Below, in pieces: positions 15,463 through 23,201 of a stretch of 29,681 nucleotides of DNA. Where the stretch lies: positions 1 through 29,681 of the forward strand of contig JADHYL010000003.1 in the NCBI GenBank assembly GCA_016782495.1. The letters are read 5' to 3'. The notes beneath the pieces are model-generated. The model was not told where the DNA came from and did not search any database. It saw nothing but the letters and a program-made list of their open reading frames with translations. Numbering within the stretch: the first letter of the stretch is position 1; each line of letters starts with the position of its first letter. This DNA is from Candidatus Omnitrophota bacterium (GTDB lineage: Bacteria > Omnitrophota > Gorgyraeia > JABMRN01 > RBG-13-46-9). Made by a program: the position numbers and the translations under genes.

Positions 15463-18400
15463 TCAAGTTTTAAACGCGATACTTCCGTTTCCGCATAAAT
15501 TTTCAATTTCCTTGAGCAAGAGGTCGTCCAGTTTCACAGAGTAATTTTTTCCGGCGGATATACTTATTTTCTTTCCGGTGGGCTCCTGGAAATTCAGCAC
15601 TACCGGTATCTTCCCGTGGTGCCGCGAAAGCACGCTTTTAAGATCGTTCAATACAGTTTTGCCCAGGCCCGGGGTCTGGAGCTTTATCATTATTGCTTTT
15701 GTAAACTTTGACTTCACTTCTTCCAGCGGTATGATTTCGTCGGCGATAAGCTTTGGCTCTTCTTCTCTCAGATTAATCCTGCCTGTTATAAACACCATCG
15801 AGTCGACCCGGACAAGGCTTGAGAACTTCTGAAAAACCCTGGGGAAAATAAGAGTCTCGACGGTTCCCGTTAAATCCTCAAGACTCACTATCGCCATTTT
15901 CTCCCCGGTTTTTCTCGTTGTCGTCAATTTCGCCTTGCTAATTATCCCTCCGAGCCTTACTTCTTCGCCATCCCTTAAAACGCTGAGCCTCGCTATGGGG
16001 GAAGATGAATACACTCCCAACAATCTTTCAAAACGGGCCAGCGGGTGTTTGGTTATGTAGAATCCGAGCATTTCTTTCTCGTAAGAAAGAAGCTGATTTT
16101 CGGGCCACTCGGGGATTTCGGGGACCTCCTGGAATGTTTTTTGGAAATTCTCTTCCATGTCAAATGTGTCAAAAAACGAAATTTGGCCGTTCAGTTTATC
16201 TTTTTGCACCCCCCCGGCGACTTCCAGCGCTTTGTCTAATATCGCCAGTTCCTGAGAGCGGTTGAGCCCCAGCGAATCGAAGGCCCCGCATTTTATAAGG
16301 CTTTCTATAACTTTTCTGTTAACAAGCCTGAGATCCACGCGCTGGGTAAAATCATAAAGGGATTTAAATTTTCCGAATTTTTCTCTCGAATTTATAATCG
16401 AATCTATGGCGCTTCTTCCGACGTTTTTTACGGCCGTCAGCCCGAAACGTATCCCGCCTTCGACAACGGTGAAATTCGCGAAACTTTCGTTCACGTCAGG
16501 GGGCAATATCTTTATCCCCATCCTAATGGCTTCATTGATGTATAAAGCGACCTTGTCGGTATTTTCCCGCTCGCTCGTAAGAAGTGCGGTTATGAATTCC
16601 ACGGGATAATTTGCCTTAAGATAGGAGGTTCTATAGCTTATCATCGCGTAGGCGGTGCTGTGGGATTTGTTAAAGCCGTAACCCGCAAAATACTCGATCT
16701 GGTTGAATAATTTATTAGCGGTATCTTTATCGATACCTTTTTCAAGAGCCCCGTTTACAAAATCGTGCCTGGCCTCTGCCATGACCTCGGGAGTCTTTTT
16801 GCTTATGGCTCGCCTCAGGGTGTCGGCTTCGGCTAAGCTAAAACCCGCCAGGTCCGATGCTATCCTCATGATCTGTTCCTGGAAAACTATGATTCCGTAT
16901 GTATCTTTCAGGATCGGTTCCAAGAGCGGGTGGTCGTACTTGAATTCTACTCTCTTGTGCTTTCTTCTTATAAAATCGTCCAGCATGCCGCTACCTATGG
17001 GGCCGGGCCTGAAAAGAGCCAGAAGCGCTATTATTTCCTCAAACCTTTCGGGCTTCAGTTTTTTCAAAAGATCCCTCATGCCCGAACTTTCTAACTGGAA
17101 CACGCCTATCGATTCGGCTTTTGAGAGAAGTTTAAAAGTATTTTTGTCATCTAAGGGAATATTTTCTATATCTATATCGGCCGAGTGGGTCCTTTTTACT
17201 ATTTTTATCGTCTCGCTGACAACCGTAAGGGTTTTAAGGCCAAGGAAATCCATCTTTAAAAGGCCGATCTTCTCTAGCGAAGTCATCGGCACGCCGGTCG
17301 TAATAAGGCCGTCGCTGGTTTTAAAAAGCGGCACGTATTCGGTGAGGTCCCTCTCGCTTATTACCACGCCTGCCGCGTGCGTTGAAGCGTGGCGGGTTAA
17401 GCCCTCTAGCTTTTGAGAGATATTTATCAGTTTTGTTATTTTAGGGTCGTTTTTATAAAGATTTTCGAGTTCCGGCTCTACCGCGAGCGCCTGTTTTAAG
17501 CTTATGCTGGAATCGTTCGGTATGAGTTTCGCTATTTTGTCTCCGTCCGCGTACGGCATTCCCATGACCCTTGCCACGTCTCTCACCACGCCTTTAGCCA
17601 TCATTGTTCCGAAAGTGATGATTTGCGCGACGTTATTCTTCGAATACTTGTTCACGACGTAATCTATGACTTCGTTTCTGCGCTCATAGCAGAAATCTAT
17701 GTCTATGTCGGGCATCGTGATCCTTTCGGGATTGAGGAACCTTTCAAAAATCAGGCCGTAACGCAACGGATCGACATCGGTTATGCCAAGCGCGTAGCTT
17801 ACAACGCTTCCCGCAGCCGAGCCCCTGCCGGGTCCTACGGGGATTTCTTTGCTTTTCGCAAAATTTACAAAATCCCACGCTATGAGGAAGTAGCTGGTAT
17901 AACCGCTTTTCTCTATGATCTTTAACTCATGCTCTACCCTCTTTTTAATCGTATCATCGATATTCTTGTATTTTCTCTTTAAGCCGTCTTCCACCAGATT
18001 TCTTAAATACTCCTCCCGGGTCGCACCCTCGGGCATCGCGTACTGAGGCAGATGCACCTTGCTGAAATCAAGCTCTAAATTGCATTTTTCGGCTATCGCT
18101 AAGGTATTTTTTATGGCTTCCGGAGCCGAATCTTCAAAAGATTTTTTCATTGTTTCTACTGTCTTAAAATAAAATTCGTCGGTCGGGAGTTTCATGCGGT
18201 TGGGATCGTCCAGAGTGGTCTGCGTCTGTATGCAAAGAAGGGCCTCGTGCGCCTGGGCGTCATTTTTATTGAGATAATGGACGTCGTTAGTCGCCACGAG
18301 CGGAATATTCAAATCCTTTGAAATCTTTATAAGCTCTTTATTTACCTTTTTCTGTTCGGCCATGCCGTTATCCTGAAGTTCGAGATAGAAATTTTCCTTG

Positions 18401-18909
18401 CCGAATATATGCCTGAACTGGTCCGCCGTCTTTTTGGCTTTGTCTATTTCGCCCGAAAGGATGAGGTGAGGAATTTCTCCCTTAAGACACGCTGAAAGCC
18501 CTATAAGGCCGTCGTTATATTTGGCCAGCACTTCCTTATCTATTCTCGGCCGGTAATAGAAACCTTCGAGATACCCTATGGAGACGAGCTTCATCAGGTT
18601 CTTATAGCCGACTTCGTCTTTTGCCAGAAGGAGAAAATGAAAGGAGGCTTCCTGGATTCCGTGGCTGGATTTTTCGAATCTCGTGTCCGGCGCGATATAA
18701 GCTTCGCATCCGATAATGGGCTTGACGCCTTTGTCTTCGGCCTTCTGATAAAATTCGATAGCGCCGAACATGTTGCCGTGATCGGTTATCGCGCAGGCCG
18801 GCATTTTAAGACCTGCTGCAAGATTCACCAGTTCCTGCAGGCGGCACGCGCCGTCAAGAAGGCTGTACTGGGTGTGCACGTGCAAGTGTACAAAATCCGC
18901 GTGTTTCAT
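15463..18909 (-). CDS. dnaE: DNA polymerase III alpha subunit
   Basis: Replicative polymerase, 1148 residues, DnaE1-type length. The PHP domain (about 1-280) keeps a full set of metal-ligand residues: His10/His12, Asp19, His44 (TDHGN), Glu69 (GCEAY), His91, Cys141 (SACLKGE), Asp209/His211 (NDVHY). The polymerase core has the catalytic acids in PDIDIDF (Asp401, Asp403) and Asp554 in KMDFLGLKT. A finger/helix-hairpin region follows (GYGFNKSHSTAYA), then the OB fold near 980-1060 (VRLGGIISKAKLTTT). Its ATG overlaps the guaB3 stop by one base (TAATG), implying coupled translation. The intact PHP site suggests possible in-chain proofreading, by analogy to Thermus-type enzymes. Confidence 0.98.
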   Translation of the reverse strand: MKHADFVHLHVHTQYSLLDGACRLQELVNLAAGLKMPACAITDHGNMFGAIEFYQKAEDKGVKPIIGCEAYIAPDTRFEKSSHGIQEASFHFLLLAKDEVGYKNLMKLVSIGYLEGFYYRPRIDKEVLAKYNDGLIGLSACLKGEIPHLILSGEIDKAKKTADQFRHIFGKENFYLELQDNGMAEQKKVNKELIKISKDLNIPLVATNDVHYLNKNDAQAHEALLCIQTQTTLDDPNRMKLPTDEFYFKTVETMKKSFEDSAPEAIKNTLAIAEKCNLELDFSKVHLPQYAMPEGATREEYLRNLVEDGLKRKYKNIDDTIKKRVEHELKIIEKSGYTSYFLIAWDFVNFAKSKEIPVGPGRGSAAGSVVSYALGITDVDPLRYGLIFERFLNPERITMPDIDIDFCYERRNEVIDYVVNKYSKNNVAQIITFGTMMAKGVVRDVARVMGMPYADGDKIAKLIPNDSSISLKQALAVEPELENLYKNDPKITKLINISQKLEGLTRHASTHAAGVVISERDLTEYVPLFKTSDGLITTGVPMTSLEKIGLLKMDFLGLKTLTVVSETIKIVKRTHSADIDIENIPLDDKNTFKLLSKAESIGVFQLESSGMRDLLKKLKPERFEEIIALLALFRPGPIGSGMLDDFIRRKHKRVEFKYDHPLLEPILKDTYGIIVFQEQIMRIASDLAGFSLAEADTLRRAISKKTPEVMAEARHDFVNGALEKGIDKDTANKLFNQIEYFAGYGFNKSHSTAYAMISYRTSYLKANYPVEFITALLTSERENTDKVALYINEAIRMGIKILPPDVNESFANFTVVEGGIRFGLTAVKNVGRSAIDSIINSREKFGKFKSLYDFTQRVDLRLVNRKVIESLIKCGAFDSLGLNRSQELAILDKALEVAGGVQKDKLNGQISFFDTFDMEENFQKTFQEVPEIPEWPENQLLSYEKEMLGFYITKHPLARFERLLGVYSSSPIARLSVLRDGEEVRLGGIISKAKLTTTRKTGEKMAIVSLEDLTGTVETLIFPRVFQKFSSLVRVDSMVFITGRINLREEEPKLIADEIIPLEEVKSKFTKAIMIKLQTPGLGKTVLNDLKSVLSRHHGKIPVVLNFQEPTGKKISISAGKNYSVKLDDLLLKEIENLCGNGSIAFKT

Positions 18910-20072
18910 TATTTTCCCATTCCCACTCGCTGGGCAGCCTGAAAAACCTTTCCTTCCGTTTGTATCGAAGGGGCTATTATTATTTCGACCTTGTGCATTT
19001 CTTTAATGTTTTTCACTCCGAGATTTCCCATGCTCGTCATGAGAGCGCCGAGGAGATTCTGCGTTCCGTCATCTGTTCGTGCCGGGCCTAATAAAATTTC
19101 CGAGAGCGTTCCCGCGGTACCCACTTTTATTCTTGTCCCGCGCGGAAGATTCGGATGAGGCGTCGCCATGCCCCAGTGGTATCCCCTGCCCGGGGCTTCT
19201 TCGGCTCTGGCGAATGCGTTGCCTAACATAACGGCGTCCGCCCCGCAGGCGAAAGCCTTACATATGTCTCCGCCCGTAGACATTCCGCCGTCCGTTATTA
19301 CAGAAACGTACTTTTTCTTTTTCTTGAAATATTTATTTCTTGCGGCGGCGCAGTCTATTGTGGCCGTAACCTGTGGAACCCCTATCCCCAAAACACCTCT
19401 TGTGGTGCACGCGGTTCCGGGGCCGATTCCTATTAAAAGGCCGTCGCAACCCGTTTCCATGAGTTCCAGCGCAACGTCATAAGTTACGCAATTTCCTATA
19501 ATAACCGGCATCTTTAAAAGGCTGCATAACTTTTTAAGATCTACGGATTTGTATTCTTTTGAAATGTGTTTCCTTGTTGTGACGGTCGCCTGCACGACAA
19601 ATATATCGCATCCCGCTTCCTGGGCAATCTTGCCGAATCGTTCCGCTTTTTGCGGGATTGAGCTTACGATTGCCGGCACATTGGCCTTTTTGATTTCTTT
19701 TATTCTCTCGGCAATGAGTTCTTCTTTTATAGGCGGTCTATATATCGACTGTGTTAGCTTTGTTGCTTCTTGGGGTGTGGCGCTTGCTATTTTTTCAAGT
19801 ACTTCCAGAGGATTGTCATAACGGGTTTGAACGCCTTCCAGATTCAGGACAGCTATTCCTCCCAGCTTTCCCATCGCAGAGGCAAATTTGACGTCAACAA
19901 CGCCGTCCATAGCGGAGGCCAGGATAGGAATTTTGTATTTTTTTCCCGCAAGCTGAAAACCGGGATCAACGTCAGCGGGATTGACCGTGAGTTTACCGGG
20001 GACAAGCGCTATTTCGTCAAAACCGTAACAGCGCCTTGCTTTTCTCTCGACTCCAATGTAAAACTGCGCCAT
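18909..20072 (-). CDS. guaB: GuaB3-type IMP dehydrogenase family protein without CBS domains
   Basis: 387 residues against about 490 for standard IMPDH, because the CBS pair is absent: the barrel passes from GGIAVLNLEGVQTRY (71-85) through a short linker to NVPAIVSSIPQ. The catalytic loop is GIGPGTACTTRGVLGIGVPQ, with Cys222 as the expected thioimidate nucleophile. DGGMSTGGDICKAFACGADAVMLG (261-284) is the IMP phosphate-binding part, given here in pieces: DGGMSTGGDI and ADAVMLG. The length and the QFYIGVERKARRCYGFDEI start resemble the GuaB3 subfamily of actinobacteria and cyanobacteria. IMP dehydrogenase activity is inferred; GMP reductase cannot be excluded. AAGGAG lies seven bases before ATG 20072, and the gene has its own promoter region. 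Confidence 0.93.
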   Translation of the reverse strand: MAQFYIGVERKARRCYGFDEIALVPGKLTVNPADVDPGFQLAGKKYKIPILASAMDGVVDVKFASAMGKLGGIAVLNLEGVQTRYDNPLEVLEKIASATPQEATKLTQSIYRPPIKEELIAERIKEIKKANVPAIVSSIPQKAERFGKIAQEAGCDIFVVQATVTTRKHISKEYKSVDLKKLCSLLKMPVIIGNCVTYDVALELMETGCDGLLIGIGPGTACTTRGVLGIGVPQVTATIDCAAARNKYFKKKKKYVSVITDGGMSTGGDICKAFACGADAVMLGNAFARAEEAPGRGYHWGMATPHPNLPRGTRIKVGTAGTLSEILLGPARTDDGTQNLLGALMTSMGNLGVKNIKEMHKVEIIIAPSIQTEGKVFQAAQRVGMGK

Positions 20073-20111
20073 TTTGTAACTCCTTTTTAGCGGATAAGTC
20101 CTTATATTTCA

Positions 20112-20160
20112 AATAGTAACAACAAGTAAAGTTACCTTTATAGCTTGATATGTTACTATT
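20112..20160. promoter_or_regulatory. operator-like dyad in the guaB3 leader
   Basis: Perfect 9-bp arms AATAGTAAC (20112-20120) and GTTACTATT (20152-20160) are 31 bp apart, with a further GTTAC core near the middle (AAAGTTACC). One arm overlaps the -10 region of the probable guaB3 promoter. A repressor site or a leader RNA stem are both possible; the regulator is unknown. Confidence 0.45.
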
Positions 20161-20178
20161 ATATATTTATTTTGTCAA
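20150..20178 (-). promoter_or_regulatory. probable guaB3-dnaE promoter
   Basis: On the minus strand a perfect -35 TTGACA (20178-20173) is followed 17 bases later by TAACAT (20155-20150), a four-of-six -10. A better hexamer TATAAT occurs at 20163-20158, but only nine bases from TTGACA. The AT-rich stretch and the position about 80-100 bases before the guaB3 ATG fit a sigma-70 promoter; which -10 is used is uncertain. Confidence 0.6.
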
Positions 20179-20198
20179 TTAAAAACGGGCGGGGGCGT

Positions 20199-20385
20199 GT
20201 AATATTTTGTGCGACATCAATCGGCATCTGGCAGGGGCACACCCTCTCGGCGATATGTGTGGCGGCCTACAATTGATGTGTTCAAGATTTGATCCACTCA
20301 ATTGCTTAACGGCCGCAACACACATTAAAATCGCCTCAAGGGTATGCCCCTGCCAGATGCCAATGCAACGCACCAAATATTATGT
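20199..20385. repeat. ~187-nt imperfect palindrome (element C)
   Basis: Nearly every segment of the left half has its complement in the right half, in order: TAATATTTTGTGCG with the complement of TAATATTTGGTGCG, a perfect 17-bp core GGCATCTGGCAGGGGCA (20223-20239) with 20345-20361, then ACCCT, GGCGAT, ATGTGTG, GCGGCC and CAATTGA with their partners, closing near 20290. Bulges separate the blocks. It could be a non-autonomous mobile element or a structured RNA. No coding frame explains it. Confidence 0.8.
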
Positions 20386-20590
20386 CTTGAGGAAAAAGAA
20401 GCAAAATTTTTCGACTCCAGGGCATCCCACCTCCGCCTACCAATTTAACGCTAAATATTATGCCCTTGCTGGAGGAAGAGGGGGCATCCCGCCGCCATCT
20501 GCTAACGCTATACACAAAATATTACACTTGGAGTGGAGAAGAGAGAACATCCCACCTCCATCTGCTAACGCTAGACACAAAATACTATGG
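20375..20590. repeat. degenerate tandem repeats of 63-78 bp (element D)
   Basis: Units begin with AAATATTATG or close variants at 20375, 20453, 20517 and 20580 (spacings 78, 64, 63). They share CATCCCaCCtCC and the ending CTGCTAACGCTAgaCACA. The last two full units are the most alike. The unit edge resembles the outer ends of element C (CACAAAATATTACAC), so both probably derive from one repeat family. Unit length and divergence do not fit CRISPR. Confidence 0.7.
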
Positions 20591-20605
20591 TTTGAGGAGA
20601 GTGGC

Positions 20606-20936
20606 AAACCCCTCCGGCAGGCATATGGCTTCGAGGCGAATGAATCCGACGCCTGCCTGCCAGATCAGCTTCGCTGGGAGTAGTAGGCAAGCTTGGGTTC
20701 GTTGCCGGAGCGACTCTCAAAAATTGCGAATACAATCCTGCCATTTAGATTATAACCATTTTTGGATAATGAGCAATTTTTGGAGAGCGAGAAAATGGCA
20801 GGACTCCATTTTCGAGCGGCAAGCGGAGGCAACAACGCAAGCTTGCCTTAGATAAACCAGAACCCTATGTGTCTGCCCGCGGCTTCCCGCGGCTTCGCTG
20901 CGAGGCGAGCGCCGCGAGGCGAGCCGGAGGGGTTTT
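20606..20936. repeat. B-family inverted-repeat element interrupted by A1 and a GC-rich block
   Basis: Outer ends AAACCCCTCCGGC (20606-20618) and GCCGGAGGGGTTT (20923-20935) are perfect 13-bp inverted repeats. The left part continues CAGGCATAtggcTTCGAGGCGAATGA, as in the element at 23382-23582. The inner right part GAACCCTATG (20860-20869) matches that element's other end. Repeat A1 sits in the middle. A block rich in GCGGCTTC and GCGAGGCGAG (20877-20925) splits the right end. Confidence 0.6.
20685..20849 (+). repeat. MITE-like repeat A, copy 1
   Basis: 165 bp with terminal inverted repeats AGGCAAGCTTG... and ...CAAGCTTGCCTT, whose tips contain the palindrome GCAAGCTTGC. It is the reverse complement of 23202-23369 with only about ten differences. 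Shared inner parts include AAAAATTGCGAATACAATCC, TAACCATTTTTGGATAATG and AGAAAATGGCAGGACTCC. There is no coding frame. This copy lies left of groEL, inside a B-family element. Confidence 0.85.
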
Positions 20937-20943
20937 AGTAGGT

Positions 20944-20975
20944 AAAAAAATGGAGCGAGTTTTTAACTCGCCCCA
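20944..20975 (-). terminator. rho-independent terminator of groESL
   Basis: On the minus strand GGGGCGAGT, loop TAAAA and ACTCGCTCC form a 9-bp stem (one G-T pair), plus an outer A-T pair, followed directly by seven T's (20950-20944). It lies about 45 bases after the groEL stop and ends the groES-groEL unit. Confidence 0.92.
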
Positions 20976-20985
20976 TTCTATTTCC

Positions 20986-21018
20986 TAATAAGCTAAGAAG
21001 CTAAAAGCTAAATAGCTA
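20986..21018. repeat. AGCTAA-rich short repeat after groEL
   Basis: Between the groEL stop and its terminator the sequence repeats AGCTAA/AGCTAAA/AGCTATT four times. It is like the AGCT-rich block at 11159-11234, but shorter. No function is apparent. Confidence 0.5.
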
Positions 21019-22656
21019 TTAATACATTCCGCCGCCCATTCCGCCCGGTGGCATGCCGCCCGGCATTGCGGGTGTTTTATCATCTTCCGGGATATCGCTT
21101 ACCAACGCTTCTGTGGTAATCATTAAACCGGCGATACTGGCTGCATTCTGGAGAGCGGTTCTCGTCACCTTCGTAGGGTCAATGATTCCGGCTTTAATCA
21201 TGTCTTCAAATTTATCTGTTTCCGCGTTGTATCCGACATTAATCTGTTCGGTGAGCGCTTTTTGAACAATTACGGAGCCTTCCTGGCCCGCGTTCTGGGA
21301 GATCTGCCTTATCGGCTCTTCGAGCGCCCTTCTTATTATGGACACTCCTATATTTTCGTCGCCTTCGAATTTCAGGCCTTCGAGAGCTTTCTTGCATCTT
21401 AGAAGCGCAACGCCTCCGCCCGGAACAATACCTTCCTCGACGGCCGCGCGTGTCGCGTGAAGAGCGTCTTCAACGCGCGCTTTCTTCTCTTTCATTTCTG
21501 TTTCCGTTGCCGCTCCGACGTTTATCACAGCTACCCCGCCCGAAAGTTTCGCGAGGCGCTCCTGCAGTTTTTCTTTATCGTAGTCGGAATCGCTTTCCTC
21601 TATCTGTTTTTTTATCTGGGAGATTCTTCCGTTTATGGTGGCCTGTTTTCCTGCGCCTTCCACAATGGTCGTATTCTCCTTATCGACTGTCACTCTTTTT
21701 GCCTGACCGAGGTCGTCAAGATTTACCTTTTCAAGCTTTATTCCCAGGTCTTCGGTTATCGCTTTTCCGCCGGTAAGAACCGCTATATCATCGAGCATCG
21801 CCTTTCTGCGGTCGCCGTATCCCGGCGCTTTTACCGCGCAGGCCGAAAGCGTGCCCCTGATTTTATTAACAACCAAAGTGGCAAGCGCTTCGCCTTCGGT
21901 TTCTTCCGATATTATAAGTAGGGGCCTGCTTGTTTTTGCGATCTGTTCCAAGAGGGGGATCATGTCTCTCATGCTGGAGATTTTCTTTTCGTAGATTAGA
22001 ATGTAGGGTCTTTCCAAAACTGTTTCCATTCTTTCCGCGTCGGTTACAAAGTACGGTGAAAGATACCCTTGGTCGAACTGCATACCCTCTACCACGTCCA
22101 TCGTCGTTTCGATAGACTTTGCTTCCTCTACCGTAATAACGCCGTCTTTTCCGACTTTGTCCATCGCCTCTGCGATCTGGTTTCCTATCACAAGGTCATT
22201 GTTTGCCGCGATCGTGGCGACCTGCGAGATTTCTTTCTTGTCCTTTACCGGCTTGGAAAGTTTTTTAAGTTCGCTTACCACTGCATCAACTGCTTTGTCA
22301 ATGCCGCGCCTTAAAGCCATCGGGTTGGCTCCGGCTGTTACGTTTTTCAGGCCCTCCCTGAAAATCGCTTCGGCCAGGATAGTGGCAGTGGTCGTACCGT
22401 CGCCTGCGTTATCAGATGTTTTTTCCGCGACCTCTTTCACCATCTGCGCCCCCATGTTCTCGTAGGGATCTTTTAATTCGATTTCTTTCGCCACCGTTAC
22501 GCCGTCTTTTGTCACGGTGGGCGAGCCATATTTTTTGTCCAATACGACATTTCGTCCCTTCGGCCCCAGAGTGACTTTTACGGCCCTGCTGAGCTGCTCC
22601 ACGCCTCTAAGTATGGCGCGTCGCGCTTCTTCCGAGAATGATAACTGTTTAGCCAT
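21019..22656 (-). CDS. groL: chaperonin GroEL (60 kDa)
   Basis: ATP-driven folding chamber subunit, 545 residues, the normal length. Recognisable parts are VTLGPKGRNVVLDKKYGSP near 28-46, the ATP-site loop GDGTTTA at 86-92, ATETEMKEKKARVEDALHAT, VEEGIVPGGGVALLR, and the flexible Gly/Met tail GGMPPGGMGGGMY. It is the second gene of the groES-groEL operon: AAGGAGG sits about nine bases before ATG 22656 and groES ends 26 bases upstream. Expression should follow the CIRCE-controlled promoter at 23052-23079. Both sides of the operon carry inverted copies of repeat A. Confidence 0.99.
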   Translation of the reverse strand: MAKQLSFSEEARRAILRGVEQLSRAVKVTLGPKGRNVVLDKKYGSPTVTKDGVTVAKEIELKDPYENMGAQMVKEVAEKTSDNAGDGTTTATILAEAIFREGLKNVTAGANPMALRRGIDKAVDAVVSELKKLSKPVKDKKEISQVATIAANNDLVIGNQIAEAMDKVGKDGVITVEEAKSIETTMDVVEGMQFDQGYLSPYFVTDAERMETVLERPYILIYEKKISSMRDMIPLLEQIAKTSRPLLIISEETEGEALATLVVNKIRGTLSACAVKAPGYGDRRKAMLDDIAVLTGGKAITEDLGIKLEKVNLDDLGQAKRVTVDKENTTIVEGAGKQATINGRISQIKKQIEESDSDYDKEKLQERLAKLSGGVAVINVGAATETEMKEKKARVEDALHATRAAVEEGIVPGGGVALLRCKKALEGLKFEGDENIGVSIIRRALEEPIRQISQNAGQEGSVIVQKALTEQINVGYNAETDKFEDMIKAGIIDPTKVTRTALQNAASIAGLMITTEALVSDIPEDDKTPAMPGGMPPGGMGGGMY

Positions 22657-22682
22657 TTTGCGTACCTCCTTAATGCTTTACC

Positions 22683-22970
22683 CTATTTAATGATCGCTAA
22701 TACGTCTTCTTCTTTTAATATCAGATATTCTTTATCGTCAACGGTAATCTCTGCTCCCGAGTATTTACCAAAAAGGATCTTGTCGCCCTCTTTAAGTTCC
22801 AGCGGAACCACTTTTCCGTCATCAGCTATTTTTCCTTTTCCCACGGCGATTACCTTTGCTTCCTGGGGTTTTTCTTTAGCCGTATCCGGGAGAACAATGC
22901 CGCCTTTTGTTTTCTCTTTAGCTTCAAGTACCTCAACCAGAATCCGGTCTCCTAACGGTTGAACTTTCAT
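22683..22970 (-). CDS. groS: co-chaperonin GroES (10 kDa)
   Basis: 95 residues, the heptameric lid of GroEL. It has the start VQPLGDRILVEVLEAKEKTKGGIVLPDTA, which includes the mobile loop (KTKGGIVLP) that contacts GroEL, then the conserved VIAVGKGKI, LKEGDKILFGKYSG and YLILKEEDVLAII. ATG 22970 has a perfect AAGGAGGT about six bases upstream. It is the first gene of the heat-shock operon, with the CIRCE operator 45 bases upstream in its leader. Confidence 0.99.
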   Translation of the reverse strand: MKVQPLGDRILVEVLEAKEKTKGGIVLPDTAKEKPQEAKVIAVGKGKIADDGKVVPLELKEGDKILFGKYSGAEITVDDKEYLILKEEDVLAIIK

Positions 22971-23014
22971 GTAACTACCTCCTTTTTTAATGGTTTAACT
23001 TATTGTCGGAAAAA

Positions 23015-23041
23015 TTAGCACTCTAAACTTTAGAGTGCTAA
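23015..23041. promoter_or_regulatory. CIRCE operator (HrcA binding site)
   Basis: Exact consensus TTAGCACTC (23015-23023), nine-base spacer TAAACTTTA, and GAGTGCTAA (23033-23041). In known systems the HrcA repressor binds this dyad and releases it on heat shock. It lies about 10 bases after the -10, where it would cover the start of transcription. hrcA itself is not in the window. Confidence 0.98.
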
Positions 23042-23051
23042 CAAATTCTTT

Positions 23052-23079
23052 ATTATACAGATTTGAAGTTTTTTGTCAA
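23052..23079 (-). promoter_or_regulatory. consensus sigma-70 promoter of groESL
   Basis: On the minus strand a perfect TTGACA (23079-23074), 16-base spacer and a perfect TATAAT (23057-23052). Transcription should start near 23045, at the edge of the CIRCE dyad, giving a leader of about 75 bases before groES. Confidence 0.93.
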
Positions 23080-23168
23080 GTCTTTTCTCAAAAAATCTAC
23101 CTTGCTCTAACTGATTTAAAAGACATGCCCTATAAGGGGACGCCGGCTTCTTCGGCTCGTTGTGACGC

Positions 23169-23200
23169 TCCCCCGGCAGGCATAGGTTCTCAGCTCATCT
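23169..23200. repeat. end fragment of the B-family repeat
   Basis: CCCCCGGCAGGCATAGG then TTCTcAGCTCATCT matches the complement of the right end of the element at 23382-23582 (GATGAGCC...GAAC...CCTATGCCTGCC), lacking three G's and with small changes. It lies immediately next to repeat A copy 2, as a similar fragment does beside copy 1. Confidence 0.65.
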
Positions 23201-23201
23201 T

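Larger units (their letters stand above)
20073..21018. other. 946-bp gene-free region between guaB3 and groEL
   Basis: No credible gene. From left to right it holds the guaB3 leader with an operator-like dyad and promoter (20112-20178), a ~187-nt hairpin (20199-20385), 63-78 bp tandem repeats (20375-20590), a B-family repeat end (20606-20651), the A1 repeat (20685-20849), a GC-rich block (20877-20936) and the groEL terminator (20944-20975). Two or three open frames cross it, but they run through inverted and tandem repeats and resemble nothing. Confidence 0.85.

Noticed and set aside
16703..17416. 237-codon open frame on the plus strand, antisense to dnaE
   Set aside because: It is a shadow of the strongly conserved polymerase core on the other strand, rich in Ser/Leu/Phe as such shadows are.
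20290..20470. Integron attC-like sites (GCTTAAC, ATTTAAC, CTAACG near palindromes)
   Set aside because: Core sites are not correctly paired with GTTRRRY at the other end, there is no integrase, and no cassette genes.
20375..20590. CRISPR array
   Set aside because: Repeats are 63-78 bp apart, imperfect along their whole length, without unique spacers of constant size, and there are no cas genes.
20207..20855. Overlapping plus-strand open frames of 158 and 131 codons in the gene-free region
   Set aside because: They run through inverted and tandem repeats, have no convincing ribosome site, and translate to low-complexity, unfamiliar sequence.
20073..21018. tRNA or other classical structured RNA gene in the gene-free regions (also 22971-23619)
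   Set aside because: No cloverleaf, T-loop GGTTCRANYCC or CCA end could be found in either region; the GTTCGAGGCGAA segments are part of repeats.
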